From: Gammaproteobacteria bacterium
Lineage (GTDB): Bacteria; Pseudomonadota; Gammaproteobacteria; Steroidobacterales; Steroidobacteraceae
Assembly: GCA_003156695.1 (NCBI GenBank)
Contig: PMHN01000190.1
Coordinates: 17,797 to 26,472, forward strand
Length of the DNA: 8,676 nt
Direction: 5' to 3'
Of this stretch, positions 1 to 5,746 are shown in pieces (the stretch's first letter is position 1; each line of letters begins with the position of its first letter). The notes under the pieces are model-generated. The model did no database searches. It saw only the letters and a program-made list of their open reading frames with translations, and was not told the origin of the DNA. Position numbers and translations under genes: made by a program.

Positions 1-1263
1 GCCACCTTCAACACCCCGATCGGCGGCGTGATGTTCGCCATCGAGCTGATGATGCCCGAAGTGAGCGTGGAGACCTTCCTTCCGGTCGCGATCGCGACGG
101 GGACGGCGACGTTCGTGGGCCGCTGGTTCCTTGGCGATGCGCCCGCGTTCCACGTGCCCCCGCTTCAAGCTATGGCGGTCGATTCGACCGCGTTGCTGGT
201 ACTGGTCCTGTTCGCGGTCCTGGGCGCCCTCAGCGGGATCGGGGCGGCAGGTTTCATCCGCGCGCTGCATCTGGCCGAGGATCTCTTCGATCGCGTCAAG
301 TCGCGTTATCTGCGGCACATGCTTGGCATGCTGATTGTCGGTGTGCTCATGTACCTCCTGCTCCGCACGCTCGGTCAGTACTACGTTGATGGCGTCGGCT
401 ACGCGACCGTGCAGGCCGTGCTGGCAGGGCAGATCTCGACATTCTGGCTGCTGGGGCTGCTGAGCGTCTGCAAGCTGTTGGCGACCTCGCTCAGTCTGGG
501 CTCCGGCTCATCCGGCGGCATCTTTTCGCCCTCGTTGTTCATGGGCGCGACCCTTGGCGGCGGCTTTGCGGCGCTGCTGAACGCGGCCGGTCTGCCGATT
601 CAGCTGAGCGTCCCTGCTTTCGCAATGGTCGGCATGGGAGCGATGGTGGGTGGCGGAACCGGCGCGGTGATGACCGCCGTCACAATGATCTTCGAGATGA
701 CGCGCGACTACAGCATCGTGATGCCGATGATCGTGGCGGTCGCGATGAGCATCGGCGCACGCCGGATGCTGTCTCGCGAGACCATCTACACTTTGAAGCT
801 TGTGCGCCGCGGCCGATCCATTCCAAAGGCGCGCCACGCCAATATGTTCCTCGTCCGCTGCGCACGCGAGGTGATGGACGCCGATATCCAGGTGTTACCG
901 GCGGACGCGAGTTTCGATGACTATCTGCGTCAGCCCGAACACGCTGGACGCCTGCGGCACGTCGTGGTCACTGACAAGGGTCACATCTACGGGGTGATCC
1001 GCGTCAATACAGGCCTCCGCCGAGGGTTGGAGAGCGCCCACACCGGGGTGAGTCTGGGCGATGTCGCGAGCCGCAATTTCACCGTGGTGGGCGAGAACGA
1101 GACCGCCTTTGACGTTATCCGCCGCATGTGGCGCCGGGGTGCCATCATGGCGGTAGTCGTGCGTGGGCGCGGGGTTCCACGCGGAAGCGACGTTGCCGGT
1201 GTGATCACCAAGGAGCACGTCGCTGACTCGGTCGCGGACAGCATCAAAGCCTATCCTGAATAG
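1..1263 (+). CDS. CLC-family chloride channel/transporter with C-terminal CBS pair (5' end outside window)
   Basis: The frame is open from base 1, so the gene begins upstream; 420 residues are visible. Inner-membrane anion channel or H+/anion exchanger of the CLC family. The visible part starts inside the conserved segment with FNTPIGG (residues 3-9), equivalent to the FNAPLAG segment of E. coli ClcA. It continues through membrane helices to the anion-selectivity motif GSSGGIFSP (about 169-177). A tyrosine at 263 (TIYTLKL) fits the family's chloride-coordinating Tyr. After the membrane domain come two CBS-like regions (about 287-345 and 353-415), which in this family sense ligands or modulate gating. 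The first selectivity motif and the gating glutamate (GxEGP) lie outside the window. The residue matching the internal proton glutamate (ClcA E203) is Leu16, so channel versus exchanger is open. It faces the oxidoreductase gene convergently, 72 bases away. Family assignment is secure; substrate is inferred. Confidence 0.93.
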   Translation, partial: ATFNTPIGGVMFAIELMMPEVSVETFLPVAIATGTATFVGRWFLGDAPAFHVPPLQAMAVDSTALLVLVLFAVLGALSGIGAAGFIRALHLAEDLFDRVKSRYLRHMLGMLIVGVLMYLLLRTLGQYYVDGVGYATVQAVLAGQISTFWLLGLLSVCKLLATSLSLGSGSSGGIFSPSLFMGATLGGGFAALLNAAGLPIQLSVPAFAMVGMGAMVGGGTGAVMTAVTMIFEMTRDYSIVMPMIVAVAMSIGARRMLSRETIYTLKLVRRGRSIPKARHANMFLVRCAREVMDADIQVLPADASFDDYLRQPEHAGRLRHVVVTDKGHIYGVIRVNTGLRRGLESAHTGVSLGDVASRNFTVVGENETAFDVIRRMWRRGAIMAVVVRGRGVPRGSDVAGVITKEHVADSVADSIKAYPE

Positions 1264-1335
1264 ATGTCAAAGATAACCGCAAGGCCGAGAAGCTCCAGAT
1301 AGGGAGCGAGCCAACGCGAGCGCAGCGGACGCGCG

Positions 1336-2310
1336 TTAGTTCGCGTTCCGGCGCGGCACTACCTCATAGCCCGGGACCTTCGGCTCGTCATCAACGATCT
1401 GCGCCGGGAACCCCTCGCCCAGCACACGCACACCGCACGGCTCCTCGTAGCGGCGGATGATGTTAGGTGAGAACTCGCGCGGCCCGTAGCGGCGCGCAGC
1501 ATCGCGAAAGATGCCGAGCACCAGTGGCGACAGCGCGAGCGGCACGTGCTGCTCGCGCGCCAGGGCATCGAATAGCCCCACGTCCTTGATGACGAGATCC
1601 ATCGTGAAATTGATGTCGCGACTACCGTTCAGGATCACCTGCGACTCGGTCTCGTGTACGAATGAGTTCCCGGAAGAGATGCGGATCGCCTCGTAGGCGG
1701 TATTGAGGTCGAGGCCTGCAACCGTGGCCGTGGTCAACGCCTCGGCGAGCGCCACGAGGTGCACAGTGCAGAGGAAGTTGGTGAGTACCTTGAGCTGCGA
1801 GGCAGTGCCGACCGGCCCGCTGTGCAGGATCCGCTGGCCGAGGATGGCCAGCACCGGCAGCGCGCGCTCGAACGCCGCGCGCTCGCCGCCGGCAAAGATG
1901 GAGATGTTACCGGTGGCGGCGCGGTGGCAGCCCCCCGACACGGGGCAGTCGAGTGCGGTGGCGCCGAGCTCCGCGACGCGTGCGGCGAGGCGCCGCACTT
2001 CGGCAGGGTCGGTGGTACTCATCTCGAGCCAGATCTTCCCGGGCGAGAGCCCGGCGAGAATGCCGTCGGCGGCTTCCAGCACCTCGGCGCTCGCGGCCGG
2101 GGAAGGCAGGCAGGTGATCACGATATCGACCGCGGCGGCCAGCGCCCGGGGCGATTCCGCGCTTTGCGCGCCGCGGGCAACGAACGGCGCGACCCGCTGT
2201 AGGTCGAGGTCGCGCACTGTCAGATCAACGCCGTGTCGCTGCAGGTTTCCCGCGAGTTGGCTGCCGACGTTACCGAGTCCGATGAAACCTATGCGCAGGC
2301 CGATGGGCAT
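1336..2310 (-). CDS. NAD(P)-dependent beta-hydroxyacid dehydrogenase (3-hydroxyisobutyrate dehydrogenase family)
   Basis: 324-residue cytoplasmic oxidoreductase of the HIBADH/6-phosphogluconate-dehydrogenase-like superfamily, which oxidises beta-hydroxyacids or reduces the matching semialdehydes with NAD(P). Visible marks: N-terminal Rossmann loop GLGNVG at 11-16; substrate-binding motif DCPVSGG at 121-127; and the G-x5-K-x3-N signature with likely catalytic Lys174 and Asn178 (GTASQLKVLTN). An all-helical C-terminal domain includes DLVIKDVGL (about 238-246). Family members are usually about 290-300 residues; here a charged C-terminal tail of roughly 25-30 residues is extra. The ATG at 2310 is chosen because it follows GAGGG with 10-base spacing and sits close to the Rossmann strand. 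A TTG at 2331 would add seven residues and overlap the upstream gene. The start lies 13 bases after the carbonic anhydrase stop, so co-transcription is likely. The substrate cannot be told from sequence. Confidence 0.93.
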   Translation of the reverse strand: MPIGLRIGFIGLGNVGSQLAGNLQRHGVDLTVRDLDLQRVAPFVARGAQSAESPRALAAAVDIVITCLPSPAASAEVLEAADGILAGLSPGKIWLEMSTTDPAEVRRLAARVAELGATALDCPVSGGCHRAATGNISIFAGGERAAFERALPVLAILGQRILHSGPVGTASQLKVLTNFLCTVHLVALAEALTTATVAGLDLNTAYEAIRISSGNSFVHETESQVILNGSRDINFTMDLVIKDVGLFDALAREQHVPLALSPLVLGIFRDAARRYGPREFSPNIIRRYEEPCGVRVLGEGFPAQIVDDEPKVPGYEVVPRRNAN

Positions 2311-2320
2311 GGAGTAGCTA

Positions 2321-2325
2321 CCCTC
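2321..2325 (-). promoter_or_regulatory. Ribosome binding site of the oxidoreductase gene, overlapping the upstream stop
   Basis: GAGGG on the - strand, 10 bases before the ATG at 2310. It shares bases with the carbonic anhydrase stop codon (2324-2326), an arrangement typical of translational coupling. Confidence 0.6.
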
Positions 2326-3046
2326 AGTCAAGATAGGTGACGACGCCTGTCTTCAGGTCGTAAATCGCCGGGACGATCTTCACCTTGCCCGCGCTGGCGA
2401 GGCCCGCAATCAGCGTGCTTGCCGCAGTCAGTCGCGCGGCGGTCCGCTTGGCGCTTGCTTTCGCCGCATTGTTGACGAAATCGCCGGCCTCGCTCTTCAC
2501 GGCGAGCGCGGCCGGAACAATCGGCTCGATCATCGGGCCGATTGCGCCAGGATAGGTCGTGTTCTTGGTGACTACGTCACACGCGGCCTTCACGGCGCCG
2601 CAGCTGGTGTGGGCCAGAACGACGATGAGTGGCGAGCCAAGCACGGCTGCGCCATATTCGACCGTGCCGAGGGTCGCGGTGTCGACCAGATTGCCAGCGT
2701 TTCTGGCAACGAAGAGCTCGCCGACGCCATGTCCGCCGAAAACAAGTTCTGGCGGAACGCGGCTGTCGGCGCAACTGATGATCGTCGCCCAGGGCGCTTG
2801 GTGCGCCGCGGCCGCGCTGCGCTGCGCCGCAAGGTCGATCGAGCAGAGTTCCGGGTGGCTGACATAGCGCTTGTTTCCCGCTTTCAGCTTGGCGAGCGCC
2901 TCGTCGGGCGAGAGCGCGGTCGGCGCGCCTTCGGCCGCGCGTGCCTGCCGGGGCATGCCACCAAGCCCGAGCGCGACGACGCCCAGCGCGCCGAGTTTCA
3001 GTAGATCCCTCCGAGCGATCCCTTGCTTCTCGCAATCGCGGTTCAT
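2324..3046 (-). CDS. Tat-exported beta-class carbonic anhydrase
   Basis: 240-residue zinc enzyme interconverting CO2 and bicarbonate. The beta-class signature is complete: Cys92-x-Asp94-x-Arg96 (SCADSR), with His146 and Cys149 (HTSCG), giving the Cys/His/Cys zinc site and the Asp-Arg pair. The N-terminus carries a twin-arginine signal: ARRDLLK at 11-17, a hydrophobic stretch to about 30, and ARA before a likely cleavage near 37-38. This predicts folded export to the periplasm, whereas many bacterial beta enzymes are cytoplasmic. The ATG at 3046 is preferred over an in-frame start at 3172 because GGGGAG lies 8 bases upstream and the Tat motif falls correctly behind it. It is the first gene of a likely two-gene unit with the oxidoreductase. 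Alternative roles (beta-CA-like proteins with other activities) are less likely given the intact active-site residues. Confidence 0.95.
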   Translation of the reverse strand: MNRDCEKQGIARRDLLKLGALGVVALGLGGMPRQARAAEGAPTALSPDEALAKLKAGNKRYVSHPELCSIDLAAQRSAAAAHQAPWATIISCADSRVPPELVFGGHGVGELFVARNAGNLVDTATLGTVEYGAAVLGSPLIVVLAHTSCGAVKAACDVVTKNTTYPGAIGPMIEPIVPAALAVKSEAGDFVNNAAKASAKRTAARLTAASTLIAGLASAGKVKIVPAIYDLKTGVVTYLD

Positions 3047-3054
3047 AGTCCTGT

Positions 3055-3060
3055 CTCCCC
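3055..3060 (-). promoter_or_regulatory. Ribosome binding site of the carbonic anhydrase gene
   Basis: GGGGAG on the - strand, 8 bases before the ATG at 3046. It decides the start: the longer frame from 3172 has no need for it and would bury the Tat motif about 50 residues inside the protein. Confidence 0.8.
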
Positions 3061-3128
3061 TATTGGTTATAGAAGGATTGCGAACCGCCCATGCGGAAAA
3101 GGCCACTTTCCAATCGGGCGGGCGCCGG

Positions 3129-3139
3129 TTAGTCACTAA
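3129..3139. promoter_or_regulatory. Operator-like palindrome in the divergent intergenic region
   Basis: Perfect five-base arms around one central base (TTAGT-C-ACTAA) in an AT-rich patch, between the carbonic anhydrase and Old Yellow Enzyme genes and about 42 bases upstream of the -35 box of the latter. The position suits a regulator dimer site. No regulator gene is present in the window, and a palindrome this short can arise by chance. Confidence 0.3.
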
Positions 3140-3180
3140 TAATCTATCAGTTACGGGACCACAGCATCCCACACGGCAGC

Positions 3181-3208
3181 TTGACAGCTCCCGAGCCGTG
3201 AGAATAAC
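3181..3208 (+). promoter_or_regulatory. Candidate sigma-70 promoter for the Old Yellow Enzyme gene
   Basis: A perfect -35 box TTGACA (3181-3186) is followed after 16 bases by AATAAC (3203-3208), a 4/6 match to the -10 consensus. Transcription would start near 3215, leaving a leader of about 67 bases before the ATG at 3282. The rest of the 3047-3281 intergenic region shows the palindrome at 3129-3139 and no convincing promoter for the leftward carbonic anhydrase gene. Confidence 0.5.
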
Positions 3209-3281
3209 TGCTCGCCTGGCCGGGCGTGCAGGGAGGGTGTACTGCCGTTCGCGTCATCAGGATCTTCTGACAGGTGATTGC

Positions 3282-4385
3282 ATGAGTGTCCTGTTTAGCG
3301 CACTGCGCGTCGGCGAGCTCGAGCTCGCCAACCGCATCGTCATCGCTCCCATGTGCCAGTACTCCGCCGTTGACGGCTGCATGACCGATTGGCACGTGAT
3401 CCATCTCGGCAGCCTCGCGCTCTCGGGCGCTGCGCTGCTGACGGTTGAGGCGACCGCCGTGCTGCCGGAAGGACGCATCACGTACGCGGACGTCGGGCTA
3501 TACGACGACGCCACCGAGCAGGCGATGGCGCGCACGCTCGCGAGCGTGCGACGCTGGTCTGACATTCCGATTGCGGTGCAACTGGCGCACGCCGGACGCA
3601 AGGCATCGACGGAGGTGCCGTGGAAGGGCGGGAAGCAGATCCTACCCGGCGTCGAAAGCGGCTGGCAGACCGTCGCTGCGTCGGCGTCCCCCTTTTTGCC
3701 GGGTGAGCAGGCGCCCCTCGCGCTCGATCAGGCGGGGCGGCGGAGCGTACGCGAGGCCTTCGCAAGCGCGGCCCGGCGCGCTGCACGCCTGGGCGTCAAT
3801 GCGGTGCAGCTGCACGGGGCTCATGGTTATCTGCTGCACCAGTTCCTCTCGCCGCTGTCGAACCGCCGGACGGACGAGTACGGCGGAAGCCTCGAGAACC
3901 GCATGCGCTTTCCGCTCGAGGTATTCGAGGCGGTCCGGGCGGCCTTTCCGGCGGACCGGCCGGTGAGCATGCGCGTGTCGGGCACGGACTGGATCGAGGG
4001 AGGTTGGGACATCGCCCAGACCGTCGCGTTCGCGCAAGCACTCGAGGCGCGCGGCTGCGCAGCCGTTAATGTCTCGAGTGGCGGGCTCGACCCTGCCCAG
4101 CGCATCCCGGTGGGTCCGGGCTATCAGGTCCCGCTTGCGCGCGCCGTCAAGGCGGCGGTGCGCGTACCCGTAATCGCGGTCGGACTCATCACCGAGTTCG
4201 AGCAGGCGGAGGCGATCGTCTCGACCGGGGATGCCGATCTGATCGCGCTGGCGCGCACGATCCTCTTCAATCCGCGCTGGCCCTGGCATGCGGCCGCGCA
4301 CTTCGGCGCACACGTGCGGGCGCCCGCGCAGTATCTGCGCTCACAGCCGCGGCAGTACCCCGACCTGTTTGACATCGGACACTGA
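3282..4385 (+). CDS. Old Yellow Enzyme, class III (YqjM/XenA-like NADH:flavin oxidoreductase)
   Basis: 367-residue FMN-dependent TIM-barrel reductase of the type that reduces activated C=C bonds of enones, quinones, nitroesters or similar electrophiles with NAD(P)H. Class III marks: PMCQYSA at 23-29, with the redox-tuning Cys25 and Tyr27 (YqjM Cys26/Tyr28); Gln99 and HAGRKAS at 103-109; the substrate-anion pair His178 and His181 in LHGAHGYLLHQFLSPLSNRR; and Arg231. The phosphate-binding region near 322-335 reads ALARTILFNPRWPWH, with Ala-Arg where many relatives have Gly-Arg. No signal peptide, so cytoplasmic. The ATG at 3282 follows AGGTG with 5-base spacing, and XenA/YqjM homologues start at this point. 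The open frame upstream to 2871 is antisense to carbonic anhydrase and is not coding. It probably heads a short transcript with the downstream SRPBCC gene, 31 bases away. The physiological substrate is unknown. Confidence 0.96.
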   Translation: MSVLFSALRVGELELANRIVIAPMCQYSAVDGCMTDWHVIHLGSLALSGAALLTVEATAVLPEGRITYADVGLYDDATEQAMARTLASVRRWSDIPIAVQLAHAGRKASTEVPWKGGKQILPGVESGWQTVAASASPFLPGEQAPLALDQAGRRSVREAFASAARRAARLGVNAVQLHGAHGYLLHQFLSPLSNRRTDEYGGSLENRMRFPLEVFEAVRAAFPADRPVSMRVSGTDWIEGGWDIAQTVAFAQALEARGCAAVNVSSGGLDPAQRIPVGPGYQVPLARAVKAAVRVPVIAVGLITEFEQAEAIVSTGDADLIALARTILFNPRWPWHAAAHFGAHVRAPAQYLRSQPRQYPDLFDIGH

Positions 4386-4416
4386 GTAGGCGGCCTTGCG
4401 ACGCGACAGAAGGTCA

Positions 4417-4965
4417 ATGGTCATAGTAATCGCGATTGTCGTGTTGGTTGTGGTCGCCAGCATCCTCGGGCTCGCGGCTACCAGGCCTGACACGCTACAG
4501 GTGCGGCGCGACATACTCATCAGTGCCCCGCCCGAGACCGTCTTTGCGCTGGTCGACGACTTCCATTATTGGGGTTCGTGGGCGCCACAGGATCAGACCG
4601 ATCCCACGATGAAGCGAAGTTACAGCGGTGCCGCGAGCGGCATTGGCGCTATATCGGAGTGGGACAGCACAGGTCCGGCAGGCAAGGGGCGGATGGAAAT
4701 TGCGGAAGCCTCGCCGCCGAACAAAATAACCATCCACGTTGACTTCGTGAAGCCGTTTGAGGCTCACAACACCAATGAGTTCACATTCGAACCGGCAGGC
4801 AAAGACACTGAAGTTACGTGGGTCATGCACGGAGCGAATGTTTACATGCTCAAGATCATGAGCCTGTTCATTGACGTGGACCGCATGATGGGCAAGCACT
4901 TCGAAGACGGTCTTCGCGCTCTCAGAACCGCGGCGCAGGCGAAGGCAACACAGCACGGAAAGTAA
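4417..4965 (+). CDS. Membrane-anchored SRPBCC (START/Bet v1-like) domain protein
   Basis: 182 residues. A strongly hydrophobic N-terminal segment (about 1-21) looks like a signal anchor or uncleaved signal, followed by an SRPBCC fold from about residue 28: ISAPPETVFALVDDFHYWGSW (35-55) is the usual first strand and helix. Further marks are MKRSYSGAASGIGA (65-78) and VKPFEAHN (111-118), a pattern common in proteins labelled polyketide cyclase/dehydrase or SRPBCC. These domains bind hydrophobic ligands; no catalytic function can be assigned. The ATG at 4417 has AGAAGG only 3 bases upstream. A TTG at 4396, after TAGG, would add MRRDRRS and give the hydrophobic segment a positive flank, so it is a real alternative. 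GC is clearly lower than in neighbours (see findings). The TAA stop abuts the stop of the convergent TauE/SafE gene with no gap. Confidence 0.88.
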   Translation: MVIVIAIVVLVVVASILGLAATRPDTLQVRRDILISAPPETVFALVDDFHYWGSWAPQDQTDPTMKRSYSGAASGIGAISEWDSTGPAGKGRMEIAEASPPNKITIHVDFVKPFEAHNTNEFTFEPAGKDTEVTWVMHGANVYMLKIMSLFIDVDRMMGKHFEDGLRALRTAAQAKATQHGK

Positions 4966-5739
4966 TCATCCCTGGCCGCGGGTCGCGCTGCGCAAGATCA
5001 TGTAGAGCGCGACCAGAAAGACAGCCGCCGCGTATACCCGATTCAGCCCCCCCTGCCTCGCCGCCAGGCGCCGCGCGAGACGCGTGCCGGCGACACCACC
5101 CAGCGCGCCGCCCGCGATGAGCACCGCCGCCAGCGGCCAGTCGATCCAGCCCGAGCGCGCGTAGTTAACCGCGGTGGTGAGTCCAAAGGCCGCCACCGCC
5201 ACGAGCGCGGAACCGACGGCCTCGAGAATCGGCAGGTGTGCGGCGTACATAAGCCCGGGCACGATCAGAAAGCCACCGCCGATCCCGAAAAACCCGCTCA
5301 CCGCCCCCGTCAGTACGCCCGCGATGAGGAGTCGCGGAATGCTGATCCCACCGGGTTTGGCATCCGCGTTGCCGCGCGCCGGGCGGCCGCGCAGCATCAT
5401 GACGCCGACCACGAGCATCAGCGCGGCGAAGCAGACCAGTAGCTTCGGGCCCGCGAGTGCCTTGCCGCCGAGCGATCCGATCCACGCACCGGCGACGCCG
5501 GCTGCGGCGAACAGACCCGCGATCCTCCAGCGCACGGTGCCGAGGCGCGCGTGGCTCGCGAGGCCTGCGAGCGCGTTGGCGGCGACGGCGAGCGCGCTGG
5601 TGCCGATGGCCAGATGCGCATCCCTCACCCCTACGGCATACACGATGAGCGGGACGGCGAGGATGGATCCACCGCCGCCGACCAGCCCGAGTGAAAAGCC
5701 GACGATCACCCCGGCTGCGGCGCCGATGAGGTACTGCAA
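4966..5739 (-). CDS. TauE/SafE-family membrane transporter (putative sulfite/organosulfur exporter)
   Basis: 257-residue polytopic inner-membrane protein, rich in Gly/Ala/Val, with about eight hydrophobic segments. The family's internal repeat is visible: GLVGGGGSILAVP at 18-30 and GFFGIGGGFLIVP at 149-161, each on a hydrophobic helix, separated by a charged loop (about 117-131). TauE/SafE members export sulfite, sulfoacetate or related anions, but many are uncharacterised. Here the link to sulfur comes mainly from the TsdA-type gene just upstream. The start is a TTG at 5739, seven bases past the cytochrome stop, with TAGGG 5 bases before it. It fits family N-termini, since the glycine motif is only 18 residues in. 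It is the last gene of the - strand operon, so coupling to the cytochrome gene is likely. Direction and substrate of transport are inferred. Confidence 0.92.
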   Translation of the reverse strand: MQYLIGAAAGVIVGFSLGLVGGGGSILAVPLIVYAVGVRDAHLAIGTSALAVAANALAGLASHARLGTVRWRIAGLFAAAGVAGAWIGSLGGKALAGPKLLVCFAALMLVVGVMMLRGRPARGNADAKPGGISIPRLLIAGVLTGAVSGFFGIGGGFLIVPGLMYAAHLPILEAVGSALVAVAAFGLTTAVNYARSGWIDWPLAAVLIAGGALGGVAGTRLARRLAARQGGLNRVYAAAVFLVALYMILRSATRGQG

Positions 5740-5746
5740 GGGAACC

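Noticed and set aside
1313..1337. Inverted repeat AACGCG / CGCGTT between the CLC and oxidoreductase genes as a terminator
   Set aside because: Six base pairs with a 13-base loop, no T-run on either strand, and overlap with the oxidoreductase stop codon; too weak to call.
1703..2317. 204-codon + strand open frame
   Set aside because: Antisense shadow of the oxidoreductase gene, with low-complexity Ser/Ala/Arg composition and no recognisable domain.
3066..3071. TATAAC on the - strand as the -10 box for carbonic anhydrase
   Set aside because: No -35 box at the right distance, and transcription would start at or within the ribosome binding site.
3047..3172. Longer carbonic anhydrase start at 3172
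   Set aside because: It would place the Tat signal about 50 residues inside the protein. The ATG at 3046 has GGGGAG 8 bases upstream.
2871..3281. Open + strand frame extending the Old Yellow Enzyme gene 137 codons upstream
   Set aside because: It runs antisense through the start of the carbonic anhydrase gene and across the promoter region, encodes no family-like sequence, and the ATG at 3282 has a good ribosome site and matches homologue starts.
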